This document shows, in pieces, positions 1-7,961 of a stretch of DNA of 29,383 bases. The notes beneath the pieces are model-generated. The model was not told where the DNA came from. It saw only the letters and a program-made list of their open reading frames with translations, and searched no databases. The position numbers and the translations under genes are program-made. This stretch comes from Peptoniphilaceae bacterium AM52-5BH. Its GTDB lineage: Bacteria; Bacillota; Clostridia; Tissierellales; Peptoniphilaceae. The DNA lies in the NCBI GenBank assembly GCA_027669155.1, contig JAQEDR010000025.1, positions 1-29,383 of the forward strand. The letters run 5' to 3'. Every line of letters begins with the position of its first letter. Positions within the stretch are counted from its first letter, which is position 1.

Positions 1-28
1 AGAAAAGCAAAATTAATTTTACTTTTCT
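1..28. repeat. Near-perfect 28-bp palindrome
   Basis: The first 28 bases are almost their own reverse complement: AGAAAAG, one base, AAAATT, then AATTTT, one base, CTTTTCT. They differ only at the position-8/21 pair. It could be the end of a terminator for a gene outside the window, or a protein-binding palindrome. The window edge prevents a decision. The rest of 29-201 is AT-rich and I see nothing else assignable there. Confidence 0.4.
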
Positions 29-201
29 CCTTGACTTTTGTTAGCAGGTTTTTGTGAGAAAAATTAAATCAAAAAACTATAAATCTTATTATCTAATATA
101 GAATCTTAAAAAATAGCAAAGAAGATGAGAGGGGCCTCGACTTTTCTTAACTTGGTGCATACAAAATTTGCCTATTCTTAAATCTAAACAATCTGTTTTA
201 A

Positions 202-393
202 TCATTTCTTATCTTTGTTATTTGAATTTCTATCCCAAAAGAAAGAAAATGTAAAAAAGAATAATAAGGAGACAACAAAACCTGGATGGGAAAATGATTT
301 ATTGACATAGGGACTCATAAAGTTATTCCCCCAAAAAAATGACAATATAGCTAGTCCGATTTTTAATAATACTCTTTTTTTATCTTCACTCAT
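202..393 (-). CDS. Small two-helix membrane protein, unknown function
   Basis: This 63-residue protein is preceded by a strong GAGGAGG-type ribosome binding site close to its ATG, which argues that the ORF is real. Residues about 9-24 and 38-53 are hydrophobic and Phe-rich (LLFFFTFSFFW), so two membrane segments are likely. The short N-terminus (SEDKKR) and the C-terminal tail (RNSNNKDKK) are charged, suggesting both ends are cytoplasmic. I recognise no family. It stands alone, divergent from the next gene across about 220 bases, so context gives no functional clue. Confidence 0.6.
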   Translation of the reverse strand: MSEDKKRVLLKIGLAILSFFWGNNFMSPYVNKSFSHPGFVVSLLFFFTFSFFWDRNSNNKDKK

Positions 394-532
394 GATTTCC
401 TCCTCTTGTAAATATTCTTTGTTGTATTACAAGTCTTAAACTCTTCTTAGATATCGTATACCCTAAAGCCATTATTATTATTTACAAGGAGAAATCTTAT
501 AAATAAATTTAATAAAAAACAAAAAGAAAATG

Positions 533-562
533 TTTACATTATAAAAATCTGGGTAATATTAT
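533..562 (+). promoter_or_regulatory. Probable promoter of the 617-904 gene
   Basis: TTTACA at 533-538 and TATTAT at 557-562 are separated by 18 bases. They lie about 55 bases upstream of the ATG at 617. Confidence 0.5.
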
Positions 563-616
563 AATAAGAAAGATATATCATTATCGTTCTTAATAGAAAA
601 AAAGGAGGACGGTCCG

Positions 617-904
617 ATGGAAGAGTTTAAATCCTTTGACCAAGTCCTATTTGAATCTTATCATGGAGTTAATAAATTTGTTGAAAAGGAAATAGCGAAT
701 AAACTCCCATCTGTTTTGGAATCTAGAAATAAATTTAAGATTAACTATAAGCTAAGAGAAGCTAGTAAAGATGTTTACGATAAGAAATCTTCTAGGATTA
801 ATCTACAATTGAATAGAGATGAAGATACTTTCTTTAAGGAAAATATTAGTTTAGGAGTAGCTAAAGATATATCTTCTGACAGAAACTACCCAGGTTGGCT
901 CTAA
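617..904 (+). CDS. Hypothetical 95-residue soluble protein
   Basis: The ORF starts with ATG about eight bases after GGAGG, so translation is well supported. The product is charged and hydrophilic with no membrane segment, signal peptide, Cys motif or recognisable domain. The N-terminal half looks helical (FDQVLFESYHGVNKFVEKEI). The C-terminal half is Asn/Asp/Lys-rich and ends in YPGWL. The last codons overlap one arm of an inverted repeat (ACCCAGG at 888-894, CCTGGGT at 995-1001), so the 3' end may be part of a structured mRNA tail. I do not recognise the protein and assign no function. Confidence 0.6.
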   Translation: MEEFKSFDQVLFESYHGVNKFVEKEIANKLPSVLESRNKFKINYKLREASKDVYDKKSSRINLQLNRDEDTFFKENISLGVAKDISSDRNYPGWL

Positions 905-1019
905 TTGCTTTTTGGACTTAACTAAGCTTTATTAGATGATAAGGCTATGAATGTTAAGTGAGATAAGACTATCACTAAGTAATTCTTGCAAATACCTGGG
1001 TTTTATTATTAGATAAACA

Positions 1020-1064
1020 AAAGCCTCAAATATCTGATTAACTTTCAGAAAATTTGAGGCTTTG
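1020..1064. terminator. Bidirectional terminator between convergent genes
   Basis: AAGCCTCAAAT (from 1021) pairs with ATTTGAGGCTT (to 1062) around an 18-20 base loop, with a T-rich stretch on both strands. It sits between the 617 gene (+) and the DUF1232 gene (-) and probably serves both. Confidence 0.8.
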
Positions 1065-1068
1065 TTGA

Positions 1069-1332
1069 TTATTCTTCTATTATTGCTGCTTCTTCCCTAT
1101 CCATAACTTCATCTGGTATCATTTTGGATGCGAGATAGATTAAGAATGGAAGGACTATAGCATCATCTAGGATTCCTAGAAAAGGAACGACGTCTGGGAT
1201 AATGTCAGCTGGCAAAATAGCATAGGCTATGGCGAATATTCCCATAAGCTTTGCCATTACTGGTGTATTTTTATTTTTTATAGCCTTAAAATATATAGGT
1301 ATGAATTTTTTTATTTTCATAAGTTTATTCAT
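1069..1332 (-). CDS. DUF1232 (YkvA-like) small membrane protein
   Basis: This 87-residue protein carries the DUF1232 hallmark around residues 37-58: an Ala/Tyr-rich helix, then LPADIIPDVVPFLG, then a DDAIV segment. The family (YkvA) comprises small membrane-associated proteins of unknown function, usually with one conserved hydrophobic hairpin. That matches the hydrophobic stretches at about 28-42 and 52-72. The start at 1332 is backed by AAGGAGG seven bases upstream. It is monocistronic and ends at the bidirectional terminator. The domain call is from pattern recognition; the function is unknown for the family as well. Confidence 0.85.
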   Translation of the reverse strand: MNKLMKIKKFIPIYFKAIKNKNTPVMAKLMGIFAIAYAILPADIIPDVVPFLGILDDAIVLPFLIYLASKMIPDEVMDREEAAIIEE

Positions 1333-1539
1333 AAGTCCTCCTTGAGGTTTAACATATCTAATATCTAGTTTAATTATACTCGAAATTTATCTTTGTCAAA
1401 TAAATAAAATCAATATAAACATTAAATATCGTTACAAAATAACTGGTAAAGTTTTTTGTTAAAAAATCAAACAAATTGGGTAAATGTTTAATATACCAGA
1501 AATAATAGTTCATATGTCCGTTTGCATCGGGAATAGTTA

Positions 1540-1568
1540 TTGATTTCCTAAGTTTAAACTAATATGAT
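1540..1568 (+). promoter_or_regulatory. Promoter of the cyclodeaminase-like gene pair
   Basis: TTGATT at 1540-1545 and TATGAT at 1563-1568 are separated by 17 bases. The ATG at 1605 is preceded by AGGAGG, leaving an untranslated leader of about 30 bases. No other gene or clear operator is visible in 1333-1604. Confidence 0.65.
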
Positions 1569-1604
1569 ATTATAAGAGATTGTTTAAAGAAATAGGAGGA
1601 AAAA

Positions 1605-2783
1605 ATGAGAGAAGACTTATTATTTACACCACCTAATTTTTCGGAAGAAAAATATGCTTCTGCTAAAGATGTAACTACAGCAGAAGTTACAAAAGATGGT
1701 GTCAGCCCAAAGGGTTTTTATTTAACAAGCCACATGCCAACTTATTACAAGGTTGATGGATCTTGGCAAATTCCAGAAAGAAGTTCTCAAGACTGTGTTG
1801 CAGTTGTTGAAGATGGAAAGGTATTTGTAAGAGAGTTTAGAAATCTTAAAAAAGGTGATAAGGTAGTTATCGCTAGCGAGACTGATGGTAGTGAAGGCGT
1901 TTTAAAATATGCGCAAGGTTTCTCAGAGGAAGTTTTTTCTCGTGGAGGAGATTTTGTTGAGGCATCAAATACATCAAACTACAAACTTCTTTACGAATTA
2001 CTTAGAGCTGAAAAAGAAGCAGAAGGAAATATCACTTGGGTTCTAGGACCTGCTGTTGTATTTGACTATGATACAAGAAATGGTCTATCAAGACTTGCAG
2101 AAAACGGATATGTTCAAGCTCTTCTTGGTGGAAATGCTATGGCTACTCACGACCTTGAAGGTGGTTATCTAAACACAGCTCTTGGTCAAGATATCTATAC
2201 TCAAGAATCTGATCCGCTAGGCCACTACAACCACTTGGATACACTAAATGCTATAAGAAAAGTTGGTTCTATAGATGAATTCATAAATGAAGGAAATGTT
2301 CGTGATGGATTTATTAAAACTCTAAACAGACTAGGAGTTCCAATTACTCTAGCTGGATCTATTAGAGATGATGGACCACTTCCAGAAGTTACAGGCAATG
2401 TATATGACTCTTTGGACAATGTAAGAGTTGCTACAGATAAGTCAAATCTTATTATTTGTCTTGCTACAACCCTCCACTCAGCTTCAACTGCAGAGACAGC
2501 TACAAGCTATAGGGTAGATGAAAATGGCAATATTGTTCCAGTATTTATATTTACAGTAGATGTTACAGAAAACGCAGTTAGAAAAGTATCTGCTGCTAGA
2601 GAAGGAATCGCTGTAAGAACTCTTGTAACAAATGTTCAAGACTTTGTAGTGAACTTAGAAAAAGAACTTGTTCCAGAAGAATACCTATCTTATGACGAAG
2701 AACACGTTTACGAAGTAGAAGAAGCAAGTAGTGAAGCTTCTATTGAAGATAAAAAGGCAATGAGCCAAGGAAGAGAGGAGTAG
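1605..2783 (+). CDS. TIGR00300 / ornithine cyclodeaminase-like protein (AgrE/ArgZ C-terminal type)
   Basis: The 392-residue protein matches the LOR/SDH-TIGR00300 family, which includes archaeal ornithine cyclodeaminase and the C-terminal half of cyanobacterial AgrE/ArgZ. Those enzymes convert ornithine to proline and ammonia with NAD as a bound cofactor. Family signatures are intact: LGPAVVFD at 147-154, GGNAMATHDLE at 175-185, GHYNHLDTLN at 206-215 and GSIRDDGPLPEV at 251-262. An N-terminal beta-rich region (30-90) holds FRNLKKGDKVV. There is no guanidine-hydrolase domain, so this is the stand-alone form. The tail (355-392) is acidic and probably disordered. It is the first gene of a two-gene operon with its paralogue, near OTC and carbamate kinase. 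The family call is strong; the exact reaction is inferred from the family and neighbourhood. Confidence 0.8.
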   Translation: MREDLLFTPPNFSEEKYASAKDVTTAEVTKDGVSPKGFYLTSHMPTYYKVDGSWQIPERSSQDCVAVVEDGKVFVREFRNLKKGDKVVIASETDGSEGVLKYAQGFSEEVFSRGGDFVEASNTSNYKLLYELLRAEKEAEGNITWVLGPAVVFDYDTRNGLSRLAENGYVQALLGGNAMATHDLEGGYLNTALGQDIYTQESDPLGHYNHLDTLNAIRKVGSIDEFINEGNVRDGFIKTLNRLGVPITLAGSIRDDGPLPEVTGNVYDSLDNVRVATDKSNLIICLATTLHSASTAETATSYRVDENGNIVPVFIFTVDVTENAVRKVSAAREGIAVRTLVTNVQDFVVNLEKELVPEEYLSYDEEHVYEVEEASSEASIEDKKAMSQGREE

Positions 2784-3890
2784 ATGATGGACTATAAATT
2801 TGAAATGCCAAAATACTTCCCTAAAGAATTTGATGAGAAATTTGATAAATTTCCAAATGCTAAACTTGTAGAAGTAGAAGAAGACGGAATAAGCCCAGAA
2901 GGTTATCACGCTCTATCAGTTTTCCCAGAATATTTCAAGATAAATGATAAATGGGTACTAGCCCTTCAATCTAGAATGGATACTGTTGCAGTAGCAATAG
3001 ATGAACCAGGAAATGAAAGAGTTGACGTTGTAGAATTTAGAAACCTTAAAAAAGGTGACAAAGTCGTTGTTGGACGTAAAGAAGATGGATCTGAAGGAAT
3101 CTATGTTTATACAGAAGGTTTTGTAGATAAATCTAGTAAAGAAGAAGCAACATTTGGATTTAGAGAAGGAAGATCAAGAGAAACTGCCTTTTCTAAAGAC
3201 TACGACGAACTTTATGAAATCCTAAAATATGAAAAAGAAAACAATGGCTATGTAACTTGGGTACTTGGTACAGCAACATCTCTTGATGAAGAAAGTGACG
3301 ATGCTCTAGCTAGACTTGTAGAAAATGGATATGCAAATGCAATCTTCTGTGGTACAGCAGCTGTTGCTTATGACCTTGAAAGAGCTAAGTTTAAGACAGT
3401 TGAAGGTCAAGAAGAATATCTAAATAGCCAAAATACAAGAGAAAACTTCTATGAAGTAATTAATAGAGTAAACGAATACGGTTCTATCAAAGAGTATGTA
3501 GAAAAAGAAGGCATAGAAACTGGATTTGTTGCAGCTGCAATTAGAAATAATGTAAACCTAGTAATAGCTGGAACAATCAGAGACAGATATACCTTTAACG
3601 ACACTTACAACAACGTATACGAAGCTCAAGATGAGATGAGAAGAAACATCAAACAATCATCAACAGTAATCATGTCATCAGCAATTCTATTTACAATTGC
3701 TACAGGTAATATGACTCCATCATACAATGAAATCAATGGAGAAATAAGACCAGTATTCATGTATACAGTTGATATCCAAGAATTTGCCGTCAACAAACTA
3801 TCAGACAGAGGAACATTAACAGCAAAAACAATGGTTACAAACTCTCAAGACTTCGTTAAAAACATCGATAGAAACTTAAACCAAAAATAA
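2784..3890 (+). CDS. Divergent paralogue of the TIGR00300 / ornithine cyclodeaminase-like protein
   Basis: The 368-residue protein is alignable along its length with the preceding gene. Shared features are FRNLKKGDKVVV at 85-96, a TWVLG segment at 158-162, ENGYANA at 180-186 and VNLVIAGTIRD at 257-267. The motifs that mark the family are replaced: GGNAMATHDLE becomes CGTAAVAYDLE (189-199), the GHYNHLDTLN block becomes ENFYEVINRVN, and DDGPLPEV becomes DRYTFNDT. It may be inactive, may act on another substrate, or may be a partner subunit of the first protein. The start codon abuts the upstream stop. A second ATG three bases on (2787) has better spacing from the GAGGAG inside the upstream gene, so the true start may be 2787. 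The reading frame is intact, so it is not a pseudogene. Confidence 0.75.
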   Translation: MMDYKFEMPKYFPKEFDEKFDKFPNAKLVEVEEDGISPEGYHALSVFPEYFKINDKWVLALQSRMDTVAVAIDEPGNERVDVVEFRNLKKGDKVVVGRKEDGSEGIYVYTEGFVDKSSKEEATFGFREGRSRETAFSKDYDELYEILKYEKENNGYVTWVLGTATSLDEESDDALARLVENGYANAIFCGTAAVAYDLERAKFKTVEGQEEYLNSQNTRENFYEVINRVNEYGSIKEYVEKEGIETGFVAAAIRNNVNLVIAGTIRDRYTFNDTYNNVYEAQDEMRRNIKQSSTVIMSSAILFTIATGNMTPSYNEINGEIRPVFMYTVDIQEFAVNKLSDRGTLTAKTMVTNSQDFVKNIDRNLNQK

Positions 3891-3907
3891 AAAGCATAGA
3901 ATATAAG

Positions 3908-3937
3908 AAAAATCCACCTTTCAGGGGTGGATTTTTT
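3908..3937 (+). terminator. Intrinsic terminator of the cyclodeaminase-like operon
   Basis: AAAAATCCACC pairs with GGTGGATTTTT around a short loop, and the run of Ts follows directly. It lies 18 bases after the stop at 3890. The A-rich 5' arm lets it also act on the minus strand for the convergent AraC-type gene. Confidence 0.9.
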
Positions 3938-3967
3938 GTATATATGAGATTAATAGATTTTGATATT

Positions 3968-5206
3968 TTATAGGATTTCTGTTTGGTAGATTAGTTTTTT
4001 CCTAAAATCACTTGGATTTATTCCATATATTTTCTTAAAGTTCCTATTAAAGGTCTTAGTTGTGTTAAAACCAACAGTATAAGCTATATCTGTCACCATA
4101 TCATCTTTTATGAGAAGGATTTTGGCAGCATTTATAATCCTTACATAGGTTAAGTAGGAATCAAAAGACTTATCTAGGTAAAAATCAAAGGAATTGTTTA
4201 TTTCTGTAGGATTTAGCCTAAATTTTATGGACAAATCTTCAAGGTTTAAATCCATATAGTAGTATTTGTATAGATATGAAGTTATTTCCTCCATTTTACC
4301 CAAATCTATGACTTTTCTTATATGGTTATTAGTTTTGTTTTTAAATTCACTTGTATTTATACCAAGCTTTGCCTTAAAAAACTTGGAAAGATGTGATGGG
4401 TCCTTGAATCCCAATATAACAGAAAGCTCTTCTAAGTTCATTTGAGAAAAGTTTAGATAACCCATAAGCTTTATTAATTTCATCATAGATGTAAGTGAAC
4501 TAAAGCTTAGACCTGTAGTTTCCTTGATATATTTGCTAATTTGAGATTGGCTTAGATAAAAATTCTCGGATATATTTTTTAGGTTGATATTTTCATTTAA
4601 ATTGGACCAAATATAGTGAAATATTTGGATATCATGCTTATTTTTTAGTTTTTTTTTACTAGAAAAATCTATATTTTTCTCAAATATTACGACGATTTCC
4701 ATAAGCTTTACAAAAATCATATGGTTTGAAAACTTATCACCTTGTTTGTATTTAGCAAGTTCATTTTTGAGCTTATCAAGGATAGCTACTATTTCCTTTT
4801 CTTCTTCGCTAGACAGAGTGACACAAATATTATCAGAAACTAACTTGCTTAGGGAGTAGTCTTTCATAAATAAATCGTTGGTTCTTTTAAAGAGGATATT
4901 TACAAAGTCCAAATCATAAACAACTACATCCATAAGAAGATCTTCGGTCACTTCCTTTATCTGAGTGTAATACCAGGGAAGGATTCCTACCATAGATCCT
5001 TTTTTTATTTCTACATCTTCTCCTTGAATATTTACAAGGGCAGACCCCTTTTTTATGATCCAAAACCTTGCGTTTGTATGAAGGAGTGGTTCTGTCTTTT
5101 CAGTGAAAATTTCATCTCCCAAGTCTATAAGGGGAAGTTTGTTTTTATTTGTTTCAAAATAAGTGGACTCATTTTGGATATTTGTTTTTTTAGCTATATG
5201 AATCAT
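3968..5206 (-). CDS. AraC-family regulator with cupin-like N-terminus and two tandem AraC HTH domains
   Basis: Residues about 40-105 look like an AraC ligand-binding cupin (FWIIKKGSALVNIQ, then KKGSMVGILPWY). Two complete AraC-type DNA-binding domains follow. The first (about 192-291) contains NISENFYLSQSQISKYIKE and VILGFKDPSHLSKFFK. The second (about 303-405) contains DIAYTVGFNTTKTFNRNFKK and ends GINPSDFRKKL. A normal AraC protein has one such domain in 250-300 residues, which explains the length of about 412. The ATG at 5206 is preferred, although GAGGAG lies unusually close to it. An upstream in-frame TTG at 5242 overlaps a likely TATAAT and has no binding site. It is divergent from the AGCS gene and is the obvious candidate regulator of that operon, probably as an activator sensing an amino acid (inference). 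Confidence 0.85.
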   Translation of the reverse strand: MIHIAKKTNIQNESTYFETNKNKLPLIDLGDEIFTEKTEPLLHTNARFWIIKKGSALVNIQGEDVEIKKGSMVGILPWYYTQIKEVTEDLLMDVVVYDLDFVNILFKRTNDLFMKDYSLSKLVSDNICVTLSSEEEKEIVAILDKLKNELAKYKQGDKFSNHMIFVKLMEIVVIFEKNIDFSSKKKLKNKHDIQIFHYIWSNLNENINLKNISENFYLSQSQISKYIKETTGLSFSSLTSMMKLIKLMGYLNFSQMNLEELSVILGFKDPSHLSKFFKAKLGINTSEFKNKTNNHIRKVIDLGKMEEITSYLYKYYYMDLNLEDLSIKFRLNPTEINNSFDFYLDKSFDSYLTYVRIINAAKILLIKDDMVTDIAYTVGFNTTKTFNRNFKKIYGINPSDFRKKLIYQTEIL

Positions 5207-5310
5207 CTCCTCTTTTTCTATCAGCCTACTGTGATATAACAATTATATCATATAGATTCGAAATCAAGACAAATATATTTCTATTTACAAAAATAAAATA
5301 TGTATTTGTC

Positions 5311-5339
5311 TTATATAAAAACGATTTCTTTCGTATAAT
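5311..5339 (+). promoter_or_regulatory. Putative promoter of the symporter-arcC-clp-arcB operon
   Basis: A consensus TATAAT lies at 5334-5339. The hexamer 17 bases upstream (TTATAT, 5311-5316) is a poor -35, and a better TTGTCT at 5306 is spaced too far. A weak -35 is what an AraC-activated promoter often shows. The regulator is divergently transcribed about 100 bases away. Confidence 0.45.
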
Positions 5340-5360
5340 AATTACAAGGTCACACTAGTA

Positions 5361-5509
5361 AACCTCTTTATTATGATCAAATGATACAGATAGGTTGCTA
5401 AGATGAGTTATCTTTCATGAAATATGAAAGTTTTCTTGTCTAAATCTAGGTTATTTAAAATTTCCTAGATAGACTATATTATCTAAAGTTTACATCTACT
5501 TTGGATAAT
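5361..5509 (+). promoter_or_regulatory. Structured 5' leader with four consecutive stem-loops upstream of the AGCS gene
   Basis: The leader from the TATAAT at 5334 to the ATG at 5559 is over 200 bases with no ORF. It holds AACCT/AGGTT closing 5361-5396; CTTTCAT/ATGAAAG at 5412-5430 followed by TTTTCTT; TCTAGG/CCTAGA at 5445-5469; and a 12-base-pair stem, ATTATCTAAAGT/ACTTTGGATAAT, at 5478-5509 with an eight-base loop. The second hairpin plus T-run resembles a weak attenuator. I recognise no known riboswitch class, and glycine-riboswitch features are not visible. Confidence 0.45.
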
Positions 5510-5558
5510 AAAATGAAAAAGATGGTGGTTTGTTGTGATTTTCTACAAGGAGTAAATT

Positions 5559-6971
5559 ATGCTAGAAATTATTAAATCATTTACGGAATGGCTATGGGGA
5601 TGGCCACTGCTTGCCCTACTTATGGGTGGCGGACTAATTATTAATATTAGAACTGGCTTTATTCAATTAAGATATTTCCCATACATCATGAGACAAACTT
5701 TTGGAAAGATGTTTTCTAAAAGTGAAGAAGGATCTGGTACAGTTTCTGCCTTCCAAGCCATGACTACAGCTCTTGCTTCATCAATTGGAGCTGCAAATAT
5801 AGTTGTTGTTCCAACTATTATATTTGCGGCAGGTCCTGGAGCTATATTCTGGATGTGGATAGCTGCAATTATTGGTCAAGGAACAAAGTTTGCAGAAGTT
5901 GCCCTATCTATCAAATATAGGGAGAAGAACGAAGACGGAGATTTCGTTGGTGGATGTTCTTATATGTTAAAGAACGGAATGAAGGGTGGTCTTGGTAAGG
6001 CTTTGGGAGCTTTAGCAGCTTTCTTCTTTATGATTGAAATCCTACCATCAATAACTCTTCAAACTCTATCAGCAGCAGGTCCTGTTGAAAATGTATTTGC
6101 TGCAACCAACCTAAACGAAAATATTATAAAAACAATTGCTATTATAGTTATTTTTATAATCGTTTCAATCGTTGTGTTTGGCGGAGTAAAGCAAATTGGT
6201 AGAGTTACAGAAAAACTAGTTCCAATCATGGCAGCCCTATATATCCTTTTTGGTATAATCATAATCGTTATGCACATAGGTGATGTGCCAAGAGTTCTTG
6301 GATATATTTTCAAAGGTGCTTTCAATCCAAAGGCAGTTGCTGGCGGAGTTGGTGGAGCTGCTTTATCTAAGGTAATATCAATGGGTGTTGCCCGTGGTGT
6401 TTATTCTAACGAAGCTGGTATGGGTTCTGCAGGATATGGTCATGCTGCAGCTACCACAGATCATCCAGCTAGACAAGGTATGTGGGGAGTATTTGAAGTA
6501 TTTGCAGATACAATTGTAGTTTGTACAATATCAGCCCTTACAGTTTTATTGTCAGGAGTATGGCAACCAGGACTAAGCCAAGCAGAAAGCGACAAGCTAG
6601 CACCAGTAGCAGTAGAAAGAGCATTTAACACAATATTTGGTCAAGTAGGATCAATAGTAATATCAATAAGCTTATTCCTCTTTGTGCTATCAACAATCAT
6701 AGTAATAGTATTTTACTGTGAAAAACAAGCTGAATATCTATTTGGTACTAAGGTTGGTAAGATTATGAGAGTTGTAGCATCACTTATGATTCTTCTTGGA
6801 ATATTCGTATCTTTCGAAAAGGCTGGAGTTTTCTTAGACTTTACCCTAGGACTTGTAGTAATACCTAATATGATAGGACTAATCGCCATGAGTGGAGAGA
6901 TAAAAGATATCAAGAAAGAATTCTTTGATGGAGATAATTATTATAAACTAGATCAAAAAAATAAGAAATAA
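5559..6971 (+). CDS. Alanine/glycine:cation symporter (AGCS) family amino-acid transporter
   Basis: The 470-residue polytopic membrane protein has the AGCS (sodium:alanine symporter) signatures. These are the early block SAFQAMTTALASSIGAANIV (about 64-83), then PGAIFWMWIAAIIGQGTKFAE, and the late block GVYSNEAGMGSAGYGHAAAT followed by DHPARQGMWGVFEVF. Ten to eleven hydrophobic segments are evident. The family imports small amino acids with Na+ or H+. The usual VGTGNIAGV core here reads IGAANIVVV, so substrate preference may differ from alanine/glycine. The ATG is seven bases after AAGGAG. It heads a run with arcC, the Clp ATPase and OTC with gaps of 17-40 bases, so it may import the feedstock of that pathway or exchange a product (inference). 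Confidence 0.9.
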   Translation: MLEIIKSFTEWLWGWPLLALLMGGGLIINIRTGFIQLRYFPYIMRQTFGKMFSKSEEGSGTVSAFQAMTTALASSIGAANIVVVPTIIFAAGPGAIFWMWIAAIIGQGTKFAEVALSIKYREKNEDGDFVGGCSYMLKNGMKGGLGKALGALAAFFFMIEILPSITLQTLSAAGPVENVFAATNLNENIIKTIAIIVIFIIVSIVVFGGVKQIGRVTEKLVPIMAALYILFGIIIIVMHIGDVPRVLGYIFKGAFNPKAVAGGVGGAALSKVISMGVARGVYSNEAGMGSAGYGHAAATTDHPARQGMWGVFEVFADTIVVCTISALTVLLSGVWQPGLSQAESDKLAPVAVERAFNTIFGQVGSIVISISLFLFVLSTIIVIVFYCEKQAEYLFGTKVGKIMRVVASLMILLGIFVSFEKAGVFLDFTLGLVVIPNMIGLIAMSGEIKDIKKEFFDGDNYYKLDQKNKK

Positions 6972-7011
6972 GCGTGTTATACAAACCATCGTTTTTGAGA
7001 AAGGAGCATAG

Positions 7012-7944
7012 ATGAAGACAATAGTAGTAGCATTGGGTGGAAACGCCCTCGGAAATAGCCCAAAAGAGCAATTAGAGGCAGTGAAGGGATCTTCTAAAGC
7101 CTTGGCAGATATAATAGAAAATTACGAAAATGTAGCCATAGTTCATGGAAATGGACCACAAGTTGGTGTTATAAACCTAGGACTATCTAAAGCAAGTGAA
7201 ATAGACACAAGCATACCAGAATTTCCTTTGGTAGAATGTGTTGCCCTAAGCCAAGGTTATATAGGCTATCACCTTCAACAAGCAATTGAAAATGAAGTTG
7301 AGAAAAGAAATATCGACAAGAAGGTTGTAACTATAGTAAGCCAAGTAGAAGTTGACAAAAACGACCCTGCCTTTAAAGATCCAACTAAACCAATAGGAAC
7401 ATTTTATAGCAAAGAAGAAGCAGAAAGAATCGAGAAAGAAGACGGTTACACTTTCAAAGAAGATGCAGGTAGAGGCTATAGAAGAGTAGTTGCAAGTCCA
7501 AAGCCAGTTAGGTTAAAGGAAATAGAAACTCTAAAAACTTTACTAGAAAATAATACAGCTGTAATTACAGGTGGCGGCGGTGGAATTCCAGTCTTTGACG
7601 AAGATGGTACTATTGTTGGAGTAGATGCTGTAATTGATAAAGATTTTGTTGCAAGTAAAATATCAGCAGATATAAATGCAGATAAACTTTTAATCCTAAC
7701 TGCTGTTGATAGTGTATATATCAATTTCGGCAAGGAAAACCAAGAGGAACTTAGAGAAATTAGCGTAGATGAGGCCAAGAAATATATCGAAGAAGGTCAA
7801 TTCGCTAAGGGATCTATGTTACCAAAAATTGAAGCTTGTCTTAAATTCTTAGAAGAAAATCCAGAAGGTGAAGCAATAATAACTTCACTAGACAAAGCTT
7901 TGGATGGATTAGAAGGAAAAGTAGGAACAAAAATAGTTAAGTAA
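7012..7944 (+). CDS. arcC: Carbamate kinase
   Basis: The product has 310 residues, the usual length for the family. It opens with [11 protein letters not shown], then [12 protein letters not shown] at about 45-56, the amino-acid-kinase signatures for phosphate and substrate binding. Further marks are [13 protein letters not shown] (about 159-171), a glycine-rich TGGGGGIPV at about 192-200 and the GSMLPK loop near 268. The enzyme makes ATP from carbamoyl phosphate and ADP, releasing ammonia and CO2, as the last step of the arginine deiminase or a related citrulline pathway in the cytoplasm. An AAGGAG lies before the ATG. Its place between an amino-acid symporter and OTC supports catabolic substrate-level phosphorylation. 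No arcA lies in this window. Confidence 0.95.
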   Translation: MKTIVVALGGNALGNSPKEQLEAVKGSSKALADIIENYENVAIVHGNGPQVGVINLGLSKASEIDTSIPEFPLVECVALSQGYIGYHLQQAIENEVEKRNIDKKVVTIVSQVEVDKNDPAFKDPTKPIGTFYSKEEAERIEKEDGYTFKEDAGRGYRRVVASPKPVRLKEIETLKTLLENNTAVITGGGGGIPVFDEDGTIVGVDAVIDKDFVASKISADINADKLLILTAVDSVYINFGKENQEELREISVDEAKKYIEEGQFAKGSMLPKIEACLKFLEENPEGEAIITSLDKALDGLEGKVGTKIVK

Positions 7945-7961
7945 AAGTGTAAGGAGGGTCA

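Noticed and set aside
2784..3890. Second cyclodeaminase-like gene as a pseudogene
   Set aside because: The frame is intact over 368 codons, with a ribosome binding site and consistent codon use. Only the motifs differ, so divergence rather than decay is the better reading.
5206..5242. TTG start for the AraC-type regulator
   Set aside because: The TTG overlaps a likely TATAAT on the minus strand and has no ribosome binding site. The ATG at 5206 is preferred, although its GAGGAG spacing is unusually short.
5361..5509. Glycine riboswitch ahead of the AGCS gene
   Set aside because: AGCS genes often carry glycine riboswitches, but the expected conserved aptamer segments are not visible. Only generic hairpins are seen.
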